Assembly (NCBI GenBank): GCA_964545855.1
Contig: CAZJHD010000019.1
Span: forward strand, 13,541-77,540
Reading direction: 5' to 3'
From: CAZJHD01 sp964545855
GTDB taxonomy: Bacteria > Planctomycetota > UBA1135 > JACQFD01
Length of the DNA stretch: 64,000 nucleotides
Both the position numbers and the translations under genes were made by a program. Under the pieces are notes generated by a model. That model worked only from the letters and a program-made list of their open reading frames with translations, did not search any database and had not been told where the DNA came from. Below are positions 32,450 to 41,498 of the stretch, one piece after another (the stretch's first letter is position 1; every line of letters starts with the position of its first letter).

Positions 32450-35065
32450 ATGGGACCTCGAGCGATCGTGCTCCTCGGGCTCGCCGCGACCCTGGCGGGC
32501 TGTGCCACGCCCGCCGCACGGGCCGTCGGGCCGACGCGCGATGTGCGGCCCACGCTCGCGGAGATCTTCGGCGAGCGTCCGATCGATGGCGAGCGTCCCT
32601 CCTCCGTCGCCCTCTCCGCCGACGGGCGCTGGGTCTCCTACCGATGGATGGACGGATCCCCGGAGGAGCCCGAGGAGCCGGAGCCCCCGGGCCGCCGCCG
32701 CGGACGAGGAGGAGACCCGCTCTACGTCGTCTCCTCCTCGGGCGGAACGCTCACGCGCGTCGGCGTCGTCGCGAGCCCGCTCTGGTCGACGCGGGGCGCT
32801 TCGCTCCTCTTCGTCGACGGATCCGACCTCCGGGTCTGGCGGGCGGGCGAGCCCCTCGCGGGCGCGCGCACCGTGGCACGAATCCCGTCGCCCGGCGCCG
32901 ACCTCCGGCTCGCGCCGGACGAGCGCACGCTGCTCGTCGAGCACGAGGGGTCCTACCAGACGGCGCCGCTCGACGACGTGCTGGCGGCAGCGGGAATGCC
33001 GGAGGGCGGCGAGGCGCGCGTCGCCTTCCGGTCGCTCGATCGGCCCGACGGCTGGCGCGTGGAGCGGTCGGCGACGAGCCCCGCCGGAATCCTCCAGGTG
33101 TGGGGACGCGTGGAGCGCCCGAGCGGTAGGGAGCCCACCGCAGGCGCCCAGGAGATTGGGTCGTCGGAGTCGAGTACGTCGGAGTCACGCTCGTCGAAGA
33201 CCGGATCGGCGGCGACCGAATCGGAGCCGCCACCTGCCTCCCGAGTGGCTTCGGATCTCCCGGAGCCCCCGACGTCGACCGCGCCCGCGCCGCCCGCGAG
33301 CGCCCCCGCTCCGGTCGAGGAGGTCGGCCCCGGTCGTCGCCTCGTGCAGTACGCCTACGACGGCACGCTCGCGCGCTCGCGCGACCTCGAGATCCCGGCT
33401 GGATTCCGCATCGCGCAGGTCGAGACGACGTCCGACGGCGAGACGGTCCTGCTCGTCCTGGACGAGAGCGCCGATCCCGCCGAGCGGCGCGGAGTGCTCC
33501 CCGACTTCCTCTCCCGGAAGGTCACCACGCGGCCGGCGCGCGGAACGAACGCCTGGACCGCTCCGTCGCGGCAGTGCATCCGCATCGCGCGATGGCATCG
33601 CGACGACCTGGAGACGCTCGACGGCTTCGAGGAGCCGGCGCGCGGTCGGTTCTCCCTCGAGCCCTCCCTCGATTCGAAGCGTCCATCCCTCGTGCTCCTG
33701 GCGTTCACGGAGGAGGACCGGAGGGGCCGTGCCGTCCTCGAGCTCGACTTCGCCCCGACGGAGAGCGAATCGCCCGCGAGCCGCGTGCGCACCCTCCTCA
33801 CGATCCCGGGTCCGGTGGGTCGCGGCGAGCAGCTGATCGGCGGCATCGGCGTGCCGCTCGTCGTGAGCGAGGCTTCGGGCCGGAGCCAGGCGCTCGAGCT
33901 CGAGGAGGACGGAGCTCTGCGCGCGTTCACGCCAGAGGACGTCGACGTGCACTGGATCACTCGACGGCACACCGGCGCCGCGGAGGCGAACGCCACCTGC
34001 ATCGCGCTCGTCTCGACGCCGGACGCTCCTGCCGAGCGGCGCCTCTGGCGCACGTTCCGGAACGGGAGTCCCCATGCGCCGCTCCCCATGGAGGGAATGT
34101 GGGTCTCGAGCGTCGCGCTCTCGCGCGATGGCACGCGCCTCGCGTTCCTCGGCGCGACCCTCGGCTCCGCCGAGGACGTCTTCGCGATGCCGTCGGACGG
34201 GAGCGCGTCCCCCACGCGCCTCACGGCCACCGCGCCGGCGCCGGAGGACCAGCCGGGCGACGCCGGGCCGCCTCGGATCGTCTCCTTCGAGTCGCTCGAC
34301 GGGACACGCATCTGGTCGTTCCTCTACGAGCCGCCGGCGGGCGTTCCCCGGAACGGCGCCGCCGTCGTCTTCCTCCACGGCGCGGGGTACCTGCAGCAGG
34401 TGCGGCGCTCCACGGGGTTCGCCGGCTACGGGCCGAATCACCACTTCCACCGTCGTCTCGCGGCCCAGGGCTACGTGGTCCTCGCGCCCGACTTCCGGGG
34501 CAGCGCCGGCTACGGATTCCGGTTCTATCGCGACGTCCATCAGAACCTGGGGATCCCCGACTCGGACGACATCCTCGCGGCGAAGCGATGGCTCGTCGGC
34601 CGCGGACTCGCCGACGGCGACCGCATCGGTCTCTACGGCGGCAGCTACGGCGGATTCCTCACGCTCATGTGCCTGCTGCGCTACCCGACGGAGTTCGCCT
34701 GCGGCGCGGCGCTCCGCTCGGTCACCGACTGGCGGACCTACTCTCCGGACTACACGCGGCCGCTCCTCGGCGGCGGGCCCGACGAGGTGCCCCACGTCTA
34801 CGCCCGCTGCTCCCCCATCGATCTCGCGGAGGCGCTCGAGCGGCCCGTCCTCCTGCTGCACGGGATGCGGGACGACAACGTCTTCGCGCAGGACACGATC
34901 CGTCTCGTCGAGAGGCTCCAGGAGCTCGGGAAGACCGATCTCTTCGAGCTCATGCTCTACCCGAGCCAGAACCACGCCTTCACGGCGCCGCACGCGTGGA
35001 TCGACGAGTACCGCCGCATCGAGCGGTTCCTCGGGCGCTGGCTCCTCTCGGGCGCGACGCCGTGA
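32450..35065 (+). CDS. S9-family prolyl-oligopeptidase-type lipoprotein peptidase
   Basis: An 871-residue exported serine peptidase. The N-terminus MGPRAIVLLGLAATLAGC ends in the lipobox LAGC (Cys18), so it is lipid-anchored. Residues 60-600 form a beta-propeller, interrupted near residues 225-290 by a Ser/Glu/Thr then Pro/Ala-rich insert (EIGSSESSTSESRSSKTGS). The C-terminal alpha/beta-hydrolase has the nucleophile in GLYGGSYGGFLTLM, the Asp in LLLHGMRDDNVFAQDT and the His in PSQNHAFTAP, so the triad is complete. It should cut short peptides after Pro or similar residues outside the cytoplasm. Its stop overlaps the next start (GTGA). Confidence 0.9.
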   Translation: MGPRAIVLLGLAATLAGCATPAARAVGPTRDVRPTLAEIFGERPIDGERPSSVALSADGRWVSYRWMDGSPEEPEEPEPPGRRRGRGGDPLYVVSSSGGTLTRVGVVASPLWSTRGASLLFVDGSDLRVWRAGEPLAGARTVARIPSPGADLRLAPDERTLLVEHEGSYQTAPLDDVLAAAGMPEGGEARVAFRSLDRPDGWRVERSATSPAGILQVWGRVERPSGREPTAGAQEIGSSESSTSESRSSKTGSAATESEPPPASRVASDLPEPPTSTAPAPPASAPAPVEEVGPGRRLVQYAYDGTLARSRDLEIPAGFRIAQVETTSDGETVLLVLDESADPAERRGVLPDFLSRKVTTRPARGTNAWTAPSRQCIRIARWHRDDLETLDGFEEPARGRFSLEPSLDSKRPSLVLLAFTEEDRRGRAVLELDFAPTESESPASRVRTLLTIPGPVGRGEQLIGGIGVPLVVSEASGRSQALELEEDGALRAFTPEDVDVHWITRRHTGAAEANATCIALVSTPDAPAERRLWRTFRNGSPHAPLPMEGMWVSSVALSRDGTRLAFLGATLGSAEDVFAMPSDGSASPTRLTATAPAPEDQPGDAGPPRIVSFESLDGTRIWSFLYEPPAGVPRNGAAVVFLHGAGYLQQVRRSTGFAGYGPNHHFHRRLAAQGYVVLAPDFRGSAGYGFRFYRDVHQNLGIPDSDDILAAKRWLVGRGLADGDRIGLYGGSYGGFLTLMCLLRYPTEFACGAALRSVTDWRTYSPDYTRPLLGGGPDEVPHVYARCSPIDLAEALERPVLLLHGMRDDNVFAQDTIRLVERLQELGKTDLFELMLYPSQNHAFTAPHAWIDEYRRIERFLGRWLLSGATP

Positions 35066-36330
35066 GCACGATCTCCCGGCGCGCCTTCGGCCGCGGCGTG
35101 CTCGGCGCGCTCGGCGCCGCCGCGATCCCGGGGTGCGCGAGCTCCGGCCCCACCTCCGACGCCGCCGCCGAGGTGGCCCGCCGTCTCGCCGATCTGTCGC
35201 CCGACGTCGGCTCGCTGCCGGACTTCCCGGAGGACACGCACCGCGAGCGCATCGACCGGCTCCGCCAGTCGATGCGCCTCGAATCGGTCGGCGCCCTGTT
35301 CCTCGGGCCGACGCAGAACCTGCGGTACTTCACGGGGGTGACCTGGGGCGTCTCCGAGAGGCTCTTCGGGTGCGTCGTGCTGCCGAGGGATCCATTGATC
35401 TTCGTGGCACCGAAGTTCGAGGAGCTCCGGGCCCGCGAGAGCACCGACGGCGTCGGCGACCTCTCGACGTGGGAGGAATGGGAAGACCCCCATGCGCTCG
35501 TCGCCGAGATCGTGGGACGCAACGTGCCGGGCGATCGCCTGGCGGTCGACTCGCACGCGCGCGCGACCCACGCGCTCACCCTCGCGCGTCGGCTCGGCGA
35601 CGGACGGGTCGTGGACGGTCTGCCCGTCACCGCCCGCGTGCGCGCGCGCAAGACGGGCCCCGAGCTCGCGCGCCTCCGCCGCGCCTGCGAGATCACGCAG
35701 CAGGCCATCGAGATCGTGCGCGAACGGTTCCTCCGGCCAGGGCTCGACGAGACGACGGCCTCCCTCGCCCTCTCCCATGCACAGGAGCGTCTCGGGCTCC
35801 GCGCCACCTGGTGCCTCGCCCTCTTCGGACCGAACGCCGCGTACCCCCACGGGACGCGCGAGCGCCGCACTCTCGCCGAGGGCGATCTGGCGCTCTTCGA
35901 CACGGGGGGTGACCTCGACGGATACCAGAGCGACATCACGCGGACGCTCCCCGTCGGCGCTCCGAGCGAGCGGGCGCGCGACGTGTACCGCCTCGTGCGC
36001 CGGGCGCAGACGGCGGCCCTGGCGGCGATCCGGCCGGGGCTGCGGGCCGAGGAGATCGACGCGGTGGCGCGCCGCGTGATCGTCGAGGGCGGCTTCGGAC
36101 CGGACGCGAAGTACTTCACGCACCGGCTCGGGCACGGGATCGGCCTCGAGGGGCACGAGGATCCCTACTTCTGCAGGGGCAACGGCACGATCCTCGCGCC
36201 CGGCATGACGCTGTCGAACGAGCCGGGCATCTACGTGCCCGGCGAGCTGGGCGTGCGCGTCGAGGACATCGTGGTCGTGACGGCCGACGGCGCGGAGACG
36301 TTCGGGACGCCGGCGCCCGAGGAGATCTGA
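35062..36330 (+). CDS. M24-family Xaa-Pro aminopeptidase, Tat-exported lipoprotein
   Basis: A 422-residue metallopeptidase of the Xaa-Pro aminopeptidase/prolidase type. All five dinuclear metal ligands are recognisable: two Asp in LFDTGGDLDGYQSDITRT, His in FTHRLGHGIGLEGHED, Glu in LSNEPGIY and Glu in VRVEDIVVV. The N-terminus STISRRAFGRGVLGALGAAA is a twin-arginine signal ending in IPGC, a lipobox, so it is probably exported folded with its metals and then lipid-anchored. The start is GTG 35062, overlapping the S9 peptidase stop. The two peptidases are co-translated and both target proline-containing peptides. Confidence 0.88.
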   Translation: MSTISRRAFGRGVLGALGAAAIPGCASSGPTSDAAAEVARRLADLSPDVGSLPDFPEDTHRERIDRLRQSMRLESVGALFLGPTQNLRYFTGVTWGVSERLFGCVVLPRDPLIFVAPKFEELRARESTDGVGDLSTWEEWEDPHALVAEIVGRNVPGDRLAVDSHARATHALTLARRLGDGRVVDGLPVTARVRARKTGPELARLRRACEITQQAIEIVRERFLRPGLDETTASLALSHAQERLGLRATWCLALFGPNAAYPHGTRERRTLAEGDLALFDTGGDLDGYQSDITRTLPVGAPSERARDVYRLVRRAQTAALAAIRPGLRAEEIDAVARRVIVEGGFGPDAKYFTHRLGHGIGLEGHEDPYFCRGNGTILAPGMTLSNEPGIYVPGELGVRVEDIVVVTADGAETFGTPAPEEI

Positions 36331-36368
36331 CGACTCGGCTCTCGCGTGCGAGCCATCGCGCGCGCCGC

Positions 36369-36935
36369 TCACGGCCGGAGGAACTCCTCGGGCCTCGCGA
36401 CGGGACTCGCGCGGCCTCCGGCGGGATCGAGCTGATCGAGGGTGCGCACCGGCAGCTCCCCCCGGAGCGTGAGGGGCGGCTCGGCAGCGTCGCGGAAGCG
36501 GAGATCCAGGGAGATGGACCAGCGCGCCGCCGGAACCTCGCGGATCCGGATCCAGCCCCGATCGACCTCGAGCGCACGCACGCGGGAGCCATCGGCCGTG
36601 ACACGGTCGGCGCGCAACGTGATGCGCGGGTCCGGGAGAGCGGTCTCGCCGAGGAGATCCGCTCCGATCGCGAGCGTGAGGCGCCGGACCGGCTCGGCGA
36701 GGCCCGGCTCCCACTCGCGCACGACGACCACGAGCTTCCCGCCGGCGCGCACGAGGTGTCCCGCGAGGAGCGCTCGCGCGCGCTCGGCGCCGAGGACCTG
36801 CTCCACCTCCGGGCACGCCTCGACGGCGAGGATCGTCTCCACGTCGGCACGCTCCACGAGGAAGGCGCGACGGCTCCCGGACTCGCAGGCGCCGAGGACG
36901 AGGGCGAGCCAGGCGGCGGAGGATCGGAGTCGCAT
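36369..36935 (-). CDS. Small lipoprotein of unknown function
   Basis: A 188-residue protein with lipobox VLGAC (Cys about residue 17) after a short hydrophobic signal (RLRSSAAWLALVLGAC). The mature part is mixed alpha/beta with no repeats and no recognised family; it contains ILAVEACPEVEQVLGAERAR and a series of short charged strands such as RLTLAIGADLLGETALPDP. No catalytic motif is apparent. It converges with the M24 gene (38 nt between stops) and diverges from dnaE. Confidence 0.65.
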   Translation of the reverse strand: MRLRSSAAWLALVLGACESGSRRAFLVERADVETILAVEACPEVEQVLGAERARALLAGHLVRAGGKLVVVVREWEPGLAEPVRRLTLAIGADLLGETALPDPRITLRADRVTADGSRVRALEVDRGWIRIREVPAARWSISLDLRFRDAAEPPLTLRGELPVRTLDQLDPAGGRASPVARPEEFLRP

Positions 36936-37041
36936 CGGCGGCGGCGCTCGGCCGGCGCGCCACCGTAGCGTCCGCGCGGCCGATCGCGACGCGCGCGTCG
37001 CCCGCGACGGAATCCCGCGCAGAATCGGCGAGAAGGGCCGC

Positions 37042-37058
37042 TCGCACGCGGCGTGCGA
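37042..37058. repeat. Inverted repeat in the dnaE upstream region
   Basis: TCGCACG CGG CGTGCGA is a perfect 7-bp inverted repeat with a 3-base centre, 52 nt before the dnaE start. It is followed by TTAGAAGC, a weak -10-like sequence without a good -35. It could be an operator or a short RNA hairpin in the leader. No regulator can be assigned. Confidence 0.4.
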
Positions 37059-37109
37059 ACTCGTTAGAAGCGGGCTCGCTCGAAGCCGACTGCACGCGCC
37101 CCGGTGCCA

Positions 37110-40100
37110 ATGCCCGCGCCCCCCGAGTTCGTCCACCTCCACGTCCACTCGCACTACAGCCTCCTCGACGGCGCCAACCGGATCGAGGACCTGGTGGAGA
37201 CGGCCGTGAAGGACGGCCACCGCGCGATCGCGCTCACGGACCACGGCAATCTCTTCGGCGCGATCGAGCACTACTCGAAGTCGAAGAAGGCGGGCATCAA
37301 GCCGATCCTCGGCTGCGAGACCTACGTGGCCCGCAAGTCGCGCCTCGAGCGCGTGGACAAGGGAGGGAATCCCTACGACCACCTGACGGTCCTCTGCGCC
37401 GACCGCGAGGGCTATCAGAACCTCGTGAAGCTCGCGTCCATGGCGTACCTCGAGGGCTACCACACGCGCCCGCGCATCGACATGGAGGCGCTCTCCGGGC
37501 GAGCGAAGGGTCTCGTCGCGCTCTCGGGCTGTCTCTCCAGCCGCATCAGCCGCTTCTGCCGCGTGGGCGAGGAGAAGGAGGCGATCCGCGTGGCCGGCGA
37601 GATGCAGGACCTCTTCGGGAAGGGCAACTTCTACCTGGAGCTCATGCGCAACGGCATGGAGCTGCAGAGCCGCGTCACGGAGGCTCTCGTGCGCATCGGG
37701 CGGGCCACGGCGATCCCGCTCGTCGCCACGAACGACATCCACTACCTCCGCCACGAGGATTGCCGTGCGCAGGACGTGCTCCTCTGCATCAACACGGGAG
37801 CGACGGTCCAGCAGGAGAAGCGGTTCAAGATGGACTGCGACACGCTCTACTTCCGCACCCGAGCGGAGATGGCGGAGATCTTCCGGGACGTCCCCGAAGC
37901 CATCACGAACACGGTGGAGGTGGCGGAGCGCTGCAACGTCGAGCTCGAGCTGGGCACCTACCGGCTCCCGCAGTTCCGCACGGACTCGGAGGAGACGCAG
38001 GAGGCGCTCTTCGATCGGCTCTGCGCCGAAGGCTTCGAGAAGCGCTATCCCGCCGAGTCCACGGCGCCCGAGCGGCGGGAGGCGGCGCGCGGCCGCCTCG
38101 TCTCGGAGATGAACGTGATCCGGTCGATGGGCTTCGTCGCCTACTTCCTGATCGTCTGGGACCTCATCCGCCATGCCCGGGAGAACGGGATCCCCGTGGG
38201 GCCGGGTCGCGGGTCGGCGGCGGGCTCCGTCGTTGCCTACGTGCTCTGGGTCACGGACATCGACCCGCTGCGCTACGACCTCCTCTTCGAGCGCTTCCTC
38301 AATCCGGACCGGATCTCGATGCCGGACATCGACATCGACTTCTGCATGGAGAACCGGGGTCGGATGATCGAGTACGCGAAGAAGCGCTATGGATCCGACT
38401 GCGTCTCCCAGATCGTCTCCTTCTCGGCGCTGAAGGCGAAGGCCGCCCTACGCGACGTGGGACGCGCGCTCGACATCCCGCTCGCGGACGTGAATCGCAT
38501 CGCCATGAAGATCCCGGAAGGGCCGAACGTCGCGCTCGCGAAGTGCATCGCGGAGAGCGACGACCTGTCGGCCTTCCAGCGCGAGGATCGATTCTCTGAT
38601 CTCTTCGACATCGCGCAGACCGTCGAGGGGCTCAATCGTCACGCGACGGTGCACGCGGCCGGCGTCGTCATCTCCGACGTCCCGCTCGACACGGTCGTCC
38701 CGCTCTACCGATCGGGCGACGACGTGATGACGCAGTACGACATGGAGTCGCTGGAGAAGGTCGGCCTGCTGAAGATGGACTTCCTCGGGCTCCGCACGCT
38801 CACGATCCTGGAGAAGGCGCGCGAGCTGGTGCGTCTTCGCACGGGAGAGGCGCCGGACCTCGAGCACCTGGAGCTCGACGACGCGAAGACCTACGACCTC
38901 CTCTCCTGCGGCCGGACGCTCGGCATCTTCCAACTCGAATCGGAAGGGATGCGGCGCCTCCTGTCCCGGCTGAAGCCCAACCGGTTCGAGGACATCATCG
39001 CCGTCCTCGCGCTCTACCGTCCGGGCCCTCTCGGCATGGGGATGCACGACATCTACGCCGACCGGAAGAACGGGCTCCAGGAGGTGGAGTACCCCGAAGC
39101 GCGCACGGAGCCGATCCTGCGGGAGACCTACGGGGTCATCGTCTACCAGGAGCAGGTCATGCGGATCGCGAACCAGGTCGCGGGGCTCACGCTCGCGCAG
39201 GCCGACACGCTCCGCAAGGCGATGGGCAAGAAGAACACGGTCCTGATGGCGGAGTTCGAGAAGAGCTTCGTCGACGGGAGCGTGGCGAACGGCGTCGCGC
39301 GCGACCGCGCACAGCAGCTCTGGCAGCTCGTCGTGAAGTTCGCCGAGTACGGGTTCAACAAGTCGCACACGGCCGCCTACGCCGTCCTCACCTATCGCAC
39401 GGCCTGGCTGAAGGCGAACCACCCCGTCGAATTCTTCGCCGCGAACATGACCTGCGAGGCGAACGACACCGACAAGGTGAAGGAGTTCGTCGACGACGCG
39501 CGCCGCATGGGCATCTCGGTGCTCGGCCCCGACGTGAATCGCTCCGATCGCGACTTCGGCGTCGAAGCGCTGCCGGACGCGACCTGGGGCATCCGCTACG
39601 GCCTCGCCGCGATCAAGGGCCTCGGGCTGCGCGCGACGGACGAGATCGTGGCGGCGCGCCGGCGCCTAGGCCGGTTCCGATCTCCGGGCCACCTCGCCGA
39701 ATGGGTCGAGCCGGGGATCCTCAACCGGGCCGCGCTCGAAGCCCTCGTGAGCGCGGGTGCCTTCGACTTCACAGCCGTCGAGCGAGGTCGCCTCGTCTCC
39801 CTCCTCGCAACCTCGATGGCACAGGCGGCGTCGGCGCAGTCGGATCGCCGCGTGGGCCAGGGGAATCTCTTCGGCTCCCTCGAGCCGGAGACCTCCGGCG
39901 GCGCCGGAGCCGCTCCCCTCCCCGAGGCGAAGGACGGGACGCCCGTCTGGACTCCCCTCGAGCGCCTGGCGCACGAGAAGACCGCCCTCGGCTTCTACCT
40001 GACGGGCCACCCGATGGAGCGCCTCGACGCACTGCTCCGAGGCATCGGCGTGCGATCGCTCTCGGAGCTCGGCCCGCTGGCGCCGGAGGCTCCCGTCCTC

Positions 40101-40601
40101 GTGGCCGGCACGGTCACGGGCTTGCGCGAGCACCGCGTCCGCACGGGGCGTTCGGTGGGCCAGCTCATGGCGCGTTTCCGGCTCGAAGACCTGAGCGGGA
40201 GCACCGCGGTGACCTGCTTCGCGCGGACCTATGCCGAATGCTCCGAGATCCTGGCGACGGACGGAGCCGTCATCACGCTCCGCGGGAAGAAGGACCAGCG
40301 CAGCGAGGACGTCTCCATCCTGGCGGAGCGCGTGGAGCTCGCCGAGCGCACGCTCGCCGAGTTCGACGGGGGCGTCTCGATCCGACTGCGCGCCGACGAG
40401 ATCGACCGCCTGGAGCTTCTCCTGGAGGGTGTGCGGGAGCTGCCGGGGCCGGCGCTCCTGCTCCTCGACATCGAGGACGAGGACCGGGCCACCTGGCGCG
40501 TGCGCGCGGACGATTCGCTGCGCGTCGCGCCGGGCGCCGCCCTGAGCGCCACGGTGGAGTCTCTCCTGGGGCCCGCGCGCCTCCAGATGGTCCGATTCTG
40601 A
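37110..40601 (+). CDS. dnaE: DNA polymerase III alpha subunit
   Basis: The replicative polymerase, 1163 residues (E. coli DnaE is 1160). An N-terminal PHP domain (HLHVHSHYSLLDG, ALTDHGNLFG, ATNDIHYL) keeps most of its metal-binding His and Asp, so it may be active. The polymerase active site has the three Asp in PDIDIDFCMENRG near residues 404-412, and GRGSAAGSVVAYVLWVTDID matches the nucleotide-binding region. YGFNKSHTAAYA and the HhH region follow, then a beta-clamp-binding QGNLF near residue 916 and an OB-fold (PVLVAGTVTGLREHRVRTG). ATG 37110 is preferred over GTG 37104. The gene stands alone on the plus strand. Confidence 0.98.
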   Translation: MPAPPEFVHLHVHSHYSLLDGANRIEDLVETAVKDGHRAIALTDHGNLFGAIEHYSKSKKAGIKPILGCETYVARKSRLERVDKGGNPYDHLTVLCADREGYQNLVKLASMAYLEGYHTRPRIDMEALSGRAKGLVALSGCLSSRISRFCRVGEEKEAIRVAGEMQDLFGKGNFYLELMRNGMELQSRVTEALVRIGRATAIPLVATNDIHYLRHEDCRAQDVLLCINTGATVQQEKRFKMDCDTLYFRTRAEMAEIFRDVPEAITNTVEVAERCNVELELGTYRLPQFRTDSEETQEALFDRLCAEGFEKRYPAESTAPERREAARGRLVSEMNVIRSMGFVAYFLIVWDLIRHARENGIPVGPGRGSAAGSVVAYVLWVTDIDPLRYDLLFERFLNPDRISMPDIDIDFCMENRGRMIEYAKKRYGSDCVSQIVSFSALKAKAALRDVGRALDIPLADVNRIAMKIPEGPNVALAKCIAESDDLSAFQREDRFSDLFDIAQTVEGLNRHATVHAAGVVISDVPLDTVVPLYRSGDDVMTQYDMESLEKVGLLKMDFLGLRTLTILEKARELVRLRTGEAPDLEHLELDDAKTYDLLSCGRTLGIFQLESEGMRRLLSRLKPNRFEDIIAVLALYRPGPLGMGMHDIYADRKNGLQEVEYPEARTEPILRETYGVIVYQEQVMRIANQVAGLTLAQADTLRKAMGKKNTVLMAEFEKSFVDGSVANGVARDRAQQLWQLVVKFAEYGFNKSHTAAYAVLTYRTAWLKANHPVEFFAANMTCEANDTDKVKEFVDDARRMGISVLGPDVNRSDRDFGVEALPDATWGIRYGLAAIKGLGLRATDEIVAARRRLGRFRSPGHLAEWVEPGILNRAALEALVSAGAFDFTAVERGRLVSLLATSMAQAASAQSDRRVGQGNLFGSLEPETSGGAGAAPLPEAKDGTPVWTPLERLAHEKTALGFYLTGHPMERLDALLRGIGVRSLSELGPLAPEAPVLVAGTVTGLREHRVRTGRSVGQLMARFRLEDLSGSTAVTCFARTYAECSEILATDGAVITLRGKKDQRSEDVSILAERVELAERTLAEFDGGVSIRLRADEIDRLELLLEGVRELPGPALLLLDIEDEDRATWRVRADDSLRVAPGAALSATVESLLGPARLQMVRF

Positions 40602-40902
40602 GGGCAGGGAGGTTCTGAGGGAATCGCCGCCGCTGGCCCGAGGCCGCGCGAGAGCGAGCGAGGCAAGGTGAGGCGAGGCGATGCGCGACGACGACGCAAC
40701 TCATGGAGAGTTGCGGAGGAGGAGCAACGAAGCCGCAGCCGGCGGTCGCCCGGCGCCGATTCTCTCACGACCACATCGCGTGCTGCGCCCGCGACCCAAC
40801 GGTGAACCGTTCCGAGAAGCGTCGTGCGGCGGGCGCCGGCGCGCGAGCAGTAGCTCAGGGGCCGCGGGCGACCGGAACCCGCGCCACGGCCCGCCCGGGC
40901 GC
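40602..40902. other. 301-bp convergent gap between dnaE and rplQ
   Basis: The gap holds no convincing gene on either strand. It contains a duplicated TTCTGAGGG (40596-40604, overlapping the dnaE stop, and 40613-40621), the foldable element at 40616-40767, and the 6-bp inverted repeat AACGGT GA ACCGTT at 40798-40811. The part next to rplQ is about 80 percent G+C and could form several alternative hairpins that end rplQ transcription, but no U-tract is present. Confidence 0.6.
40616..40767. ncRNA. Candidate structured RNA or MITE/REP-like element
   Basis: The ends TGAGGGAATCG (40616-40626) and CGATTCTCTCA (40757-40767) can pair as an 11-bp stem with one G-U. Inside it CCGCCG (40627-40632) pairs with CGGCGG (40740-40745), and the middle has two hairpins: GGCC-CGA-GGCC (40635-40645) and the 8-bp CGCAACTC-ATGGA-GAGTTGCG (40695-40715). 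So the 152 bases fold into a closed multi-hairpin structure. Two readings fit: a structured noncoding RNA, or a small mobile repeat with 11-bp terminal inverted repeats. No target-site duplication is evident, and there is only one copy in this window, so the class is undecided. Confidence 0.45.
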
Positions 40903-41370
40903 TCAGCCGCTCGCGAGCTCCTTCTTCGGCGCCCGCTTCCGCGCCGGCTTCTTCGCGTCTCCCGCGTCCGCCGCATCCAGGACCGGGACCGGCTCGGCAT
41001 CGGCCTTGGGCGTGCGCTCGACGAGCTCCAGGATCGCGCGCGGGGCGTTGTCCCCGAGCCGGCGCTTCCCGAGCTTGAGGATGCGCGTGTAGCCGCCCTT
41101 GCGCTCCGCGAAACGAGGCCCCAACACGTCGAAGAGCTTCTTCACGACGGTCTTGTTGGGGATCCTCGCCATCGCGATTCGGATGCGGTGAAGGTCGCGC
41201 TTCTTCGCGAGCGTGATGAGCCGCTCGGCCGCAGGGCGGAACTCCTTCGCCTTCGCGACCGTCGTGACGATGCGCTCGTGCGTGAAGAGCGCCGAGAGGA
41301 GGTTCCTGCCGAGCGCTTTCTTGTGGGCGGACGTGCGACCGAGCGCACGGCCGCGGACGAGGTGACGCAT
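40903..41370 (-). CDS. rplQ: 50S ribosomal protein bL17
   Basis: A 155-residue subunit protein with the canonical start RHLVRGRALGRTSAHKKALG and the core LITLAKKRDLHRIRIA. Usual bL17 is about 120-130 residues; the extra is a C-terminal Lys/Ala/Pro-rich tail (KKPARKRAPKKELASG). It is the last gene of the ribosomal block, 128 nt after rpoA, and converges on dnaE. Confidence 0.97.
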   Translation of the reverse strand: MRHLVRGRALGRTSAHKKALGRNLLSALFTHERIVTTVAKAKEFRPAAERLITLAKKRDLHRIRIAMARIPNKTVVKKLFDVLGPRFAERKGGYTRILKLGKRRLGDNAPRAILELVERTPKADAEPVPVLDAADAGDAKKPARKRAPKKELASG

Positions 41371-41498
41371 GATGGGGACTCGGAGTCGCGGGCTACGGAA
41401 TCGGGTACTTGTTTCGGACGCTACCCCAGAGGCGGGGTGCTAGGGCGCGGACCTGTCGGGCGTCCGCCGCATCTGGCGCAGACGTGGCTCGGCGCCGA

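Noticed and set aside
37056..37067. CGAACTCGTTAG before dnaE, resembling a Gram-positive LexA box
   Set aside because: The spacing is two bases too short and the right half is GTTAG, not GTTCG. Not enough to call an SOS site.
37021..40763. AGAATCGGCG before dnaE and CGCCGATTCT after it, as if flanking inverted repeats
   Set aside because: A single 10-base match in 64 kb of GC-rich sequence can arise by chance, and no other feature suggests that dnaE is mobile.
40851..40861. TAGCTCAGGGG, like a tRNA D-loop
   Set aside because: There is no matching acceptor stem, anticodon stem or T-loop around it, so it is not a tRNA.
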